In this document: positions 17,031-25,091 of the stretch, in pieces
How positions within the stretch are numbered: position 1 is the stretch's first letter
Layout: the number at the start of each line of letters is the position of its first letter
Assembly: GCA_003153035.1 (NCBI GenBank)
Contig: PMBT01000041.1
Span: forward strand, 1-34,114
DNA from: Opitutia bacterium
GTDB taxonomy: Bacteria > Verrucomicrobiota > Verrucomicrobiia > Opitutales > Opitutaceae
Length of the DNA stretch: 34,114 bases
Reading direction: 5' to 3'
Program-made: the position numbers and the translations under genes
The notes under the pieces: generated by a model
The model's database searches: none
The model's input: the letters and a program-made list of their open reading frames with translations, nothing else
Told to the model about the DNA's origin: nothing

Positions 17031-20000
17031 ATGAGGGCCGCCGCCGGAGAGGTCATCCGCTGTGGAATGCTGGCGGGGGCCCTGTTCGCCGGCAGGGCCG
17101 TCGGGGCCGCGGATTCCGCGGGCAGCATCACCGAAAGACCGCTCGCACCGCACCTCTTCCCGCGCGGACCAACCATGTTCGTGCAGCTTCCGCCGGAGCA
17201 GACCGGCGTGGTGACGACGAATAACTTTGCCGACCCCCGGATGTTTGGAGATCTCTATCAGGAATTCGAGGGCGGATCGATCGGCACCGGGGTGGCCATC
17301 GGGGACTATGACGGGGACGGCCGCCCCGACATCTTTGTCGTCAGCAAGACCGAGAGCTGCCGGCTGTTTCGCAATCTCGGGGGCTTCAAATTCGAGGATG
17401 TGACCGAAAAAGCCGGGGTAGGCGACAAAGGCGCGGCGGCCGGCGTCTGGAAGCACGGGGTCACCTTCGTGGACGTGAACAACGACGGCCGGCTTGACAT
17501 CTATGTCTGCCGGTGGAATGCCCCGAATCTCCTCTATATCAACCAGGGGGACGGCACCTTCAAGGAAATGGCCCACGCCTATGGGTTGGACGTGAAGGAT
17601 GCGTCCGTCATGGCGGCCTTCTGCGACTACGACCGGGACGGATGGCTCGATGTGTATATTACGACCAACTCGCTGGACTACGCCAGGCACCCGAACGGCC
17701 AGCGCGGCTACCTTCTCCACAACAACCGCGATGGCACGTTCTCGAACGTGACGGAGCGGGGGGGCATCACCGGCGAGACGCAGAGCCATTCCGCCACCTG
17801 GTGGGACTACGACAACGACGGCTGGCCCGATCTCTACGTGGCGAACGACTACGGCCTTCCCGACAGGCTTTACCACAACAACCGGGATGGGACGTTCACA
17901 GACGTCATCGACCGCGTCCTGCCGCACACCTCGTTCTACTCAATGGGATCGGACCTCGGGGATCTGAACAACGACGGGCTGATCGACTTCCTCGTCGCCG
18001 ACATGGCGATGACAACCCACGAAAAGGACCAGAACTCAATTGCGGAAGCGCGTGAGAAAGCTGGGGAACCAGAAAGCCCGTCCACCGCGCCAAAGTATCC
18101 CCGCAGCGCCCTGTTTTTGAACACGGGCATGGGCCGGTGCCTTGAAGCCGCGTACCTCACCGGAATTGCCGCCACTGACTGGACCTGGTCGCCGCGCTTT
18201 GAGGATCTGGATAACGACGGGCGTCTCGACTATTACGTGGCCAATGGTTTCAACCGGGATCCCAACCCTGATGTGTACGCACATATGATGCGAGAGGACA
18301 CCCCAGCGGCACGCATCCGGGTCATGCGCGACGCCCCCCTCCTGATCAACACCCATCTTGCGTTTCGCAATCTCGGTGACCTCAAGTTCGAAAACGTCAG
18401 CACCGCCTGGGGCCTGGATCAGAAGGGCGTGAGTTTTGGCGCCGCCTTTGGCGACCTCGGCGGCGACGGCAATCTCGACCTCGTTTACTCCAACTATCAT
18501 GATGGCGTCACCTTTCTGCGCAACGACAACGAAACGGGCCATCGCGTGATCATCGACCTGCACGGGACCGTCTCCAACCGCTTCGGCGTGGGCGCAACAG
18601 TGCGGATCGAAAGCACCTCGGGTGTGCAGGTGCGGCAGCTCTGGCTGGCGCGCGGATATTCCTCCAGCAGCGAGCCGGCGATCCATTTCGGCCTCGGAAA
18701 CGACACGGCGATCAACCGCCTGACCGTGACCTGGCCCAGCGGACACGTGCAGACGTTCGAAAACCTGGCCGTCGACCGCCGTTTCACGGTCACGGAACCG
18801 TCGGGTGCCGCTCCGGCATTATCGACCGGAGTGAATCCCCCGCCAGTCGGACAATTCGCCGATGTGAGCCAGGCGATCGGCCTGGCGCTGCTTTCGCGCG
18901 AGGAGGCCGTTGACGAGGCCGGGCCCCAGCGGCTGATCCCGGTTCGCCTAAACCGCCGCGGCCCGGCTCTGGCGGTTGGGGATATTGACGGCGATGGAAA
19001 AGACGCTCTGGTTATCGGCGGCACGACCCTGGATCCCCGGCGCATCCTGCGCGGTGCGGCCTCGGGACAATTCACCAGCGTCGAAGTCTCTGCGCTCACG
19101 ACCGGCGCCGAGGTTAATGACGGACCCCTGCTCCTTTTCGACGCCGATGGCGACGGCAGAAACGATCTGCTCGTGACCAAAGGCGGCAATGCCCTGCCGG
19201 CGGGCGCGCCGGAGTACCAGCCGAGATTGTTCCTGAATGATGGCCATGGCAATTTCCGGCCGGCGCCGGACGATGCGCTGCCACCAGTTCCGATCAGCGC
19301 GGGAGCCGCCGCCGCCGCGGACTTTGACCGCGACGGCCGGCTTGACGTGTTCATCGGCGGGCGCGTCCAGCCCGGCCAGTATCCGCTGCCGCCCTCGAGC
19401 GCGCTGCTCGCCAACCGCGGAGGCAGATTCGAGGATGTGACCGACACCCTCGCACCCGGGTTGCGCAAGGTCGGCATGGTGACCTCCGCCTTGTGGAGCG
19501 ATGTCGACGGCGACGGCTGGCTTGATCTGTTGCTCACGCTCGAATGGGGCCACGTGAAGTATTTCCACAACAACCAGGGCCGGGGTTTCGAGGACTGGAC
19601 GGAGCGGGCGGGCTTTGCCGCGGCCGGCACCGGCTGGTGGACGTCGATCGCCGCGGCGGATTTCAACGGCGACGGCCGGATTGACTACGTGGTTGGCAAC
19701 CTCGGTCTTAACACCCAGTACCATGCCGACACCGCACACCCGGCGTTGCTTTTCGCGGGTGACTTCAAGGGCGACGGTTCGACGCAGCTCGTCGAAGGTT
19801 ACTACGAGGGTGACAAGCTTTACCCATGGCGCAGCCGCAAAGGCCTTGCCTCCGGAATCCCCTCGATTCTGAAGCGCTTTCCCACTTGGCGTGCTTACGC
19901 CCGCGCCACCTTAGGCGAGATTTTTGGGGAGGAGAAGCTGGCCCAAGCCTGGCGTTTTGCGGCGACGGAATTTCGTAGCGGCGTGTTCCTCAGCCAGCCC

Positions 20001-20639
20001 AACGGCACCTTCCGGTTCGAGCCGTTGCCGCGCATCGCGCAGATCTCGCCGTTGCAGGGCATCGTGGCCGGGGATTTCGACGGTGACGGCCACGCCGACA
20101 TCTATGTCGTGCAGAATTCCTACGCACCAATTCCGGCGGTCGGCCGCTTCGACGGCGGGCTCAGCCAGTTGCTGCGCGGCGATGGCCACGGGCACTTCAC
20201 ACCGGTCACGGTAGCCGGGAGCGGCCTGCTCGTGCCGAGCGATGCCAAGGCGCTGGTCGTGCTGGATCTCGACGAGGACGGCTGGCCGGATTTCCTGGTC
20301 TCGCGGAACAACGATACCACGCGGGCCTTCCGCAACAACGGCGTGCCCGGCTGCCATCCGCTGCGCATCGTCCTGCACGGCCCCGCCGGCAATCCCACCG
20401 CGGTAGGGGCGCGCATCACCGTGGAGCTTGCCGACGGTTCGGCGCAGACCAGCGAAGTTTATGCCGGCTCGGGCTACTATAGCCAGTCCACGGCCGCCTG
20501 CTTCTTCGGCTACCCGGATGCCAATCCCCCAAAGCACATCCGCGTGCGCTGGCCGTCGGGGGTCAGCACGGCGCATGAGGTTCCGGCACGGGCGACCTCG
20601 CTCAGCTTCACTGCTCCGCCTCCCACCGGGCCGCCATGA
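17031..20639 (+). CDS. Secreted FG-GAP/VCBS double-propeller protein with two ASPIC/UnbV domains, paralogue 1
   Basis: A giant secreted protein of about 1200 residues. ATG 17031 gives a plausible signal sequence (core MLAGALFAG, cleavage near VGAA); in-frame ATG 16998 is the alternative. Counting from 16998, calcium-loop motifs of the FG-GAP/VCBS type lie near residues 103, 157, 211, 271, 323, 404 and 489 (DYDGDGRPD, DVNNDGRLD, DYDNDGWPD and variants). A first ASPIC/UnbV domain spans about 516-605 and ends in VTWPSGHVQTFENL. A second loop block lies near 661, 715, 775, 836, 889, 1027 and 1090, and a second ASPIC/UnbV domain at about 1122-1205 includes VRWPSG. Two beta-propellers on the cell surface or in the periplasm are the natural model. 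It is divergent from the GT-C gene and overlaps the ATGA at 20636. Function is unknown. Confidence 0.88.
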   Translation: MRAAAGEVIRCGMLAGALFAGRAVGAADSAGSITERPLAPHLFPRGPTMFVQLPPEQTGVVTTNNFADPRMFGDLYQEFEGGSIGTGVAIGDYDGDGRPDIFVVSKTESCRLFRNLGGFKFEDVTEKAGVGDKGAAAGVWKHGVTFVDVNNDGRLDIYVCRWNAPNLLYINQGDGTFKEMAHAYGLDVKDASVMAAFCDYDRDGWLDVYITTNSLDYARHPNGQRGYLLHNNRDGTFSNVTERGGITGETQSHSATWWDYDNDGWPDLYVANDYGLPDRLYHNNRDGTFTDVIDRVLPHTSFYSMGSDLGDLNNDGLIDFLVADMAMTTHEKDQNSIAEAREKAGEPESPSTAPKYPRSALFLNTGMGRCLEAAYLTGIAATDWTWSPRFEDLDNDGRLDYYVANGFNRDPNPDVYAHMMREDTPAARIRVMRDAPLLINTHLAFRNLGDLKFENVSTAWGLDQKGVSFGAAFGDLGGDGNLDLVYSNYHDGVTFLRNDNETGHRVIIDLHGTVSNRFGVGATVRIESTSGVQVRQLWLARGYSSSSEPAIHFGLGNDTAINRLTVTWPSGHVQTFENLAVDRRFTVTEPSGAAPALSTGVNPPPVGQFADVSQAIGLALLSREEAVDEAGPQRLIPVRLNRRGPALAVGDIDGDGKDALVIGGTTLDPRRILRGAASGQFTSVEVSALTTGAEVNDGPLLLFDADGDGRNDLLVTKGGNALPAGAPEYQPRLFLNDGHGNFRPAPDDALPPVPISAGAAAAADFDRDGRLDVFIGGRVQPGQYPLPPSSALLANRGGRFEDVTDTLAPGLRKVGMVTSALWSDVDGDGWLDLLLTLEWGHVKYFHNNQGRGFEDWTERAGFAAAGTGWWTSIAAADFNGDGRIDYVVGNLGLNTQYHADTAHPALLFAGDFKGDGSTQLVEGYYEGDKLYPWRSRKGLASGIPSILKRFPTWRAYARATLGEIFGEEKLAQAWRFAATEFRSGVFLSQPNGTFRFEPLPRIAQISPLQGIVAGDFDGDGHADIYVVQNSYAPIPAVGRFDGGLSQLLRGDGHGHFTPVTVAGSGLLVPSDAKALVVLDLDEDGWPDFLVSRNNDTTRAFRNNGVPGCHPLRIVLHGPAGNPTAVGARITVELADGSAQTSEVYAGSGYYSQSTAACFFGYPDANPPKHIRVRWPSGVSTAHEVPARATSLSFTAPPPTGPP

Positions 20640-20682
20640 CCATGATCGCTTACCATAATGTCATCGGTCCTTGCCTATGGCC

Positions 20683-20753
20683 TGGAGGGCGAGGCTCCAG
20701 CCGAGCCGTGTATCCAGGTCCCCGACGCGGCTCGGCTGGAGCCTCGCCCTCCA
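20683..20753. repeat. 26-bp perfect hairpin, related to the MITE core
   Basis: The arms at 20683-20708 and 20728-20753 are perfect reverse complements over 26 bases around a 19-base loop. Their core, GGAGGGCGAGGCTCC followed by GCCGAGCCG, differs by about one base from the interior of the MITE-like elements A, B and C. It lies 44 bases after the stop of propeller paralogue 1. As RNA it would form a very stable stem between the two genes. Confidence 0.85.
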
Positions 20754-20815
20754 ACCGTCCGCGATGCGCGATTGAGGTAGGGTCGCCGCTCGTCGGCGGA
20801 CCGTTTCTCGATCGA

Positions 20816-23800
20816 ATGGTGGCCCGGCGACAAGCGCCGGCCGTACGCACTTTAGTTGGATGTAGGGCGGGATCTCCGGATCCCGCCGATCGACCCGGCG
20901 AGGCGGGGTACGGTGACCCCGCCCTACAACGCCGCACCGGACAGCGCGCGGATCTGGACGCGAGCGTCGCAGCAATTGCCCGGATCTGGTCTCGCGCGCG
21001 CTGCGCAATTCTGGCGGCGGCGCTTTTCGCCGGTGGTGCCACCCGGGCCGCCGACCCTGCGCGCAGCATCACTGAAAAACCGCTCGCCCCGCATCTCTTC
21101 CCGCGCGGGAAGACGATGTTCACCCTGCTTCCGCCAGAGCAGACCGGCGTGGTGACGACGAACAATTTCGCCGACCCCAAGATGCGGGCGGAACTCTATC
21201 AGGAATTCGAGACCAGTTCGGTTGGCACCGGGGTGGCGATCGGGGACTATGACGGGGACGGTCGGCCCGACATCTTTGTCGTGAGCAAGACCGAGAGCTG
21301 CCGGCTCTTCCGCAATCTCGGCAACTTCAAGTTCGAGGATGTGACGGAAAAGGCCGGCGTCAGCGACCACGGGGCGGCCGCGATGATCTGGAAGCAGGGG
21401 GCGACCTTCGTCGACGTGAACAATGATGGCCTGCTGGACATCTACGTTTGCCGCACCCGTGCGCCAAATCTGCTCTATATTAATCAGGGGGACGGGGCTT
21501 TCAAGGAGATGGCCCACGCCTACGGGCTCGATGTCAACGATTCGAGCGTCATGGCGTGCTTCTGCGATTACGACCGCGATGGCTGGCTCGATGTTTATAT
21601 CGCGACCAGCATCTTGGACATTGTCACGCACCCCAACGGCCAGCGCGGCTACCTCTTTCACAACAACCGTGACGGCACCTTCACCAATGTGACCGACCAC
21701 GCCGGCATCCGCGGTGAATCGCAGAGTCACTCCGCCACTTGGTGGGATTATGACAACGACGGCTGGCCGGATCTTTACGTGGCGAACGACTTCGGCGTCC
21801 CCGACAAACTCTATCACAACAACCGGGATGGCACGTTCACCGATACGCTTGATCAGGTCCTGCCGCACACGGCCTTTTCGTCGATGGGCTCGGACCTGGG
21901 CGACGTGAACAACGACGGCCGCATCGATTTCCTCGTCGCCGACATGGCCGCGACCAGCCACCGGGCCGACCAGCATATGATGGCGGACGCCCGCGGCAGA
22001 ACCCAGGAGGCCCCGAACGATTCCACCGCGGCGCCGAAATACCACCGCAGCGCGCTGCTGCTCAACACGGGCACGGGCCGTTGTCTCGAGGCGGCGTTCC
22101 TCGCGGGAATTTCCGCCACCGACTGGACGTGGTCGCCGCGCTTCGAGGACCTGGACAACGACGGACGCCTCGACTTCTTCGTGACCAACGGCTTTCCCCG
22201 GGACCCGGGCGAGGACGCGGTCCGGCGCATGATGAAGGCGGAAACCCCCGCCGAGCGGATCCGGATCATGTACGCCAGCCCCCCGCAGGCGGAAGTCCAT
22301 CTGGCTTTTCGCAATCGCGGCGACCTGCAATTCGAGAACGTCAGCGCCGCCTGGGGGCTCGGCTACAAGGGGGTGAGTTTTGGCGCGGCCTTTGGCGACC
22401 TGGGCGGGGACGGCAACCTCGACCTGGTGTATTCCAATTACCATGACACCGCCTTCGTGTTGCGCAACGACAACGACACCGGCCACCGCGTGATGATCGA
22501 TCTGCGCGGGACCGTCTCCAACCGGTTCGGCATCGGCGCGATGGTGAGGATCGAAAGCGCCCTGGGCGTGCAGGCGAGCCAGCTCTGGCTGGCCCACGGC
22601 TACATGTCCAGCAGCGAGCCGGCGGTTCATTTCGGCCTCGGGAGCGACACCCTCATCCAACGCCTCACGGTGACCTGGCCCAGTGGACACGTGCAGACCT
22701 TTGAGAACCTGCCGGTCGACCGGCGTTTCACGATCACGGAACCGGCGGGCCCGGCCCCGGCGCTGCCGGCGAAAGCGCCGCCGCCACCGGCCGGACAATT
22801 CGTCGAGGTCAGCCAGGCCGCCGGCCTGGCCTGGCGTTCGCGCGAGGAGGTCGTCAACGAGACCGCGCAGCAGCGGTTGCTTCCGATCAAGCTCAACCGG
22901 CGCGGTCCTGCTCTGGCGGTCGGCGAGACGGATGGCACCGGCCGGGACACGGTGGTCGTGGGTGGCACGACCGTGGATCCCCTGCGCATCCTGAGGGAAG
23001 GGGTCGCCGGACATTTCACGGTGGCGGATGCCCCGGCGCTGGCGGGCGGCGCGGAGGTCGATGACGGGCCGGTGCTCCTGTTCGATGCCGATGGCGACGG
23101 GAAGAACGACCTGCTCGTGACCAAAGGCGGCAATAGTCTGCCGGCCGGCGAACCGGAGTACCAACCCCGGCTGTTTCTGAACGACGGACACGGCGGGTTC
23201 CGACCAGCCCCCAAGGATGCCCTGCCGCCGCTGCTGAACAGCGTGGGTGCCGTCGTCGCCGGCGACTTCGATCACGACGGCCGGCTCGACCTGTTTATCG
23301 GCGGGCGCGTGCTGTCCGGTCAGTATCCGTTGCCGCCGCAGAGTGCGCTACTCGCCAATCGCGGAGGCCGCTTTGAAGACGTTACCGACAAGGTGGCGCC
23401 GGGCTTGCGCGAGGTCGGCATGGTGACGGCCGCGCTGTGGAGCGATGTGGACGGCGACGGCTGGCTTGATCTGTTGCTCACGCTCGAATGGGGCGGCGTG
23501 AAGTACTTCCACAACAATCAGGGCCAGGGCTTCGAGGACTGGTCCGAGCGGGCGGGCTTCGCCGCGGCTGGCACCGGTTGGTGGACGTCGATCGCCGCGG
23601 CGGATTTCAACGGCGACGGCCGGATGGACTACGTGGTCGGCAACCTCGGTCTGAATACCCAGTACCATGCCGACCCCACACATCCCGCCGTGCTATTCTC
23701 CGGTGACTTCAAGGGCGACGGTTCGACACAGCTCATCGAGGGTTACTACGAAGGTGACAAGCTCTATCCCTGGCGCACGCGCCGGGACATGACGGCCGTG

Positions 23801-24571
23801 TTCCCGGATTTTCAGAAACGCTTCCCGTGGTCCGACAACTATGCTCCCCTCACGCTGGCCCAGATTTTCGGAGAGGATAAACTGGCCGCCGCCCGGCGCT
23901 TTGCCGCCACGGAGTTTCGCAACGGTGTGTTTCTCAGCCAGCCCGACGGCACCTATCGTTTCGAGCCGCTGCCGCGCCTGGCACAGATCGCGCCGTTCCA
24001 GGGCCTGGCCGCCGGGGACTTCGATGGCGACGGCTACGCGGACATCTACGCGGTGCAGAATTCCTTCGCACCAATTCCCTACGTGGGCCGCTTCGACGGC
24101 GGGCTCAGCCAGTTGCTGCGCGGCGACGGCCATGGGCATTTTTCGCCGGTGCCGCCAGCCGAAAGCGGCCTGGTCGCTCCCGGCGATGCCAAGGCGCTGG
24201 CTGTCCTCGACCTCGATCAGGATGGCTGGCCCGATTTCATCGTCACCCAGAACCACGGCACGACCCTGACCTTCCGCAACCGTGGCGTGGCCGGCCGGCA
24301 TTCGGTGCGCATCCAGCTGCGGGGGCCGGCCGGCAATCCGACCGCCGTCGGCGCGCGCATCACCGTCGAACTGACGGATGGTTCAACCCAAACCAGCGAG
24401 GTTTACGCCGGTTCGGGTTATTACAGCCAGTCCACTGCGGCTGGTTTCTTCGGGTTTCCCGAAGGCAATCCGCCGAAGAGAATCCGGGTCCGCTGGCCGG
24501 CGGGCACCACCACGGAATACGACTGCCCGCCCGGAACGACCACGCTTACCCTCTCCGCGCCGGCAGGGTGA
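20816..24571 (+). CDS. Secreted FG-GAP/VCBS double-propeller protein with two ASPIC/UnbV domains, paralogue 2
   Basis: A paralogue of the preceding gene with the same order: signal-like segment (ILAAALFAGGATRAAD), first calcium-loop block (DYDGDGRPD, DVNNDGLLD, DYDRDGWLD and others), ASPIC/UnbV domain ending VTWPSGHVQTFENL, second loop block, and final ASPIC/UnbV domain with VRWPAG. The start is uncertain. The open frame extends in frame to an ATG at 20636 that overlaps the upstream stop (ATGA), but the extension is translated from palindromic repeats. ATG 20816 is the nearest in-frame ATG before the signal segment and still precedes a repeat at 20861. No GTG or TTG lies closer. The homologous point of paralogue 1's M24 is ATT here. 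Repeat insertion may have displaced the original start. Some loops are degenerate (GETDGTGRD). Confidence 0.82.
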   Translation: MVARRQAPAVRTLVGCRAGSPDPADRPGEAGYGDPALQRRTGQRADLDASVAAIARIWSRARCAILAAALFAGGATRAADPARSITEKPLAPHLFPRGKTMFTLLPPEQTGVVTTNNFADPKMRAELYQEFETSSVGTGVAIGDYDGDGRPDIFVVSKTESCRLFRNLGNFKFEDVTEKAGVSDHGAAAMIWKQGATFVDVNNDGLLDIYVCRTRAPNLLYINQGDGAFKEMAHAYGLDVNDSSVMACFCDYDRDGWLDVYIATSILDIVTHPNGQRGYLFHNNRDGTFTNVTDHAGIRGESQSHSATWWDYDNDGWPDLYVANDFGVPDKLYHNNRDGTFTDTLDQVLPHTAFSSMGSDLGDVNNDGRIDFLVADMAATSHRADQHMMADARGRTQEAPNDSTAAPKYHRSALLLNTGTGRCLEAAFLAGISATDWTWSPRFEDLDNDGRLDFFVTNGFPRDPGEDAVRRMMKAETPAERIRIMYASPPQAEVHLAFRNRGDLQFENVSAAWGLGYKGVSFGAAFGDLGGDGNLDLVYSNYHDTAFVLRNDNDTGHRVMIDLRGTVSNRFGIGAMVRIESALGVQASQLWLAHGYMSSSEPAVHFGLGSDTLIQRLTVTWPSGHVQTFENLPVDRRFTITEPAGPAPALPAKAPPPPAGQFVEVSQAAGLAWRSREEVVNETAQQRLLPIKLNRRGPALAVGETDGTGRDTVVVGGTTVDPLRILREGVAGHFTVADAPALAGGAEVDDGPVLLFDADGDGKNDLLVTKGGNSLPAGEPEYQPRLFLNDGHGGFRPAPKDALPPLLNSVGAVVAGDFDHDGRLDLFIGGRVLSGQYPLPPQSALLANRGGRFEDVTDKVAPGLREVGMVTAALWSDVDGDGWLDLLLTLEWGGVKYFHNNQGQGFEDWSERAGFAAAGTGWWTSIAAADFNGDGRMDYVVGNLGLNTQYHADPTHPAVLFSGDFKGDGSTQLIEGYYEGDKLYPWRTRRDMTAVFPDFQKRFPWSDNYAPLTLAQIFGEDKLAAARRFAATEFRNGVFLSQPDGTYRFEPLPRLAQIAPFQGLAAGDFDGDGYADIYAVQNSFAPIPYVGRFDGGLSQLLRGDGHGHFSPVPPAESGLVAPGDAKALAVLDLDQDGWPDFIVTQNHGTTLTFRNRGVAGRHSVRIQLRGPAGNPTAVGARITVELTDGSTQTSEVYAGSGYYSQSTAAGFFGFPEGNPPKRIRVRWPAGTTTEYDCPPGTTTLTLSAPAG
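20861..20928. repeat. Palindromic repeat with TGTAGGGCGGG ends
   Basis: TGTAGGGCGGGATC at the left and GACCCCGCCCTACA at the right are inverted, with inner palindromes ATCTCCGGAT and GGGGTACGGTGACCCC. It lies in the 5' end of propeller paralogue 2 and has no homologue in the other two paralogues. It belongs to a different repeat family from the CTAGAGC elements. Confidence 0.7.
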
Positions 24572-24598
24572 GTCGCGAGAAACAACCGTGAAAACAGT

Positions 24599-24626
24599 CT
24601 AGAGCCTATTAATTAAACCGCTCTAG
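24599..24626. repeat. Minimal CTAGAGC element (deleted MITE)
   Basis: CTAGAGC at the left and AAACCGCTCTAG at the right are the two ends of the 157-bp element with nearly all of the interior missing. It lies 27 bases after the stop of propeller paralogue 2. It is best read as a deletion derivative. Confidence 0.6.
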
Positions 24627-24690
24627 AGGGGATGGAATAGAGTCAACTTTGTGGGCGTGTTGCCCAAATCATGCTCTTGGTTTGGCCTGC

Positions 24691-24759
24691 TGTAGGGGCC
24701 TGCTCGCAGGCGATCCCCTGTGATAGGCATCATGGAATTTGCCTGCGGCCAGGCTCCTG
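24691..24759. repeat. REP-like palindrome
   Basis: TGTAGGGGCCTGCTCGCAGG at the left and GCCTGCGGCCAGGCTCCT at the right form a degenerate inverted pair of the same family as 1-56 and 27204-27261. The remaining bases of 24627-24821 hold nothing recognisable. Confidence 0.6.
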
Positions 24760-24821
24760 AATTCGCAGCGCCACGGCCGCTTGGTTTCGGCAACAAGCTT
24801 TAAGACCTGACCTTTTTAGTT

Positions 24822-24962
24822 GTCCCCGCACCGCTGGCTTTCTCCGGGTCCGGCGCCGAGAATATACCGAAGATCATCAAGATGGTGTGGCCGGATGGCA
24901 TGCCGGAATCCTACGGATTCACCGCCGGGGTTCCGCGGATCACTCTGGACAAAGTCCGATAG
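24822..24962 (+). pseudogene. Fragment resembling an ASPIC/UnbV-type C-terminus
   Basis: A 46-codon frame ending in TAG encodes a FSGSGAENIPKIIKMVWPDG segment and ends with PRITLDKVR. The IKMVWPDG core aligns with the IRVRWPSG/LTVTWPSG end of ASPIC/UnbV domains in the neighbouring genes. No start codon or upstream part is present; a stop codon lies at 24801. It is probably the tail of an older, deleted member of the family. Similarity is short, so chance cannot be excluded. The stretch 24963-25091 shows nothing else. Confidence 0.45.
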
Positions 24963-25091
24963 ACGCAAGACCGTCTTGCCTGCGGATCCGGCGGTTCCCG
25001 ACGACACGGTGAACGGGAACCGGAGGATGACCGTGCCAACGACTGAGACTATGAAGCCTGCAGGTCAAGGCCTGCGCACCTGCCAGAGATC

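Noticed and set aside
20683-20753. Intrinsic terminator
   Set aside because: The stem is very strong but the loop is 19 bases and no T-run follows; it matches a dispersed repeat core instead.
20924-23275. Long reverse-strand frame of 783 codons opposite propeller paralogue 2
   Set aside because: It is the antisense shadow of a high-GC gene with periodic calcium loops. Its protein is a low-complexity V/I/D/H/R pattern without family features, and similar shadows occur opposite paralogues 1 and 3.
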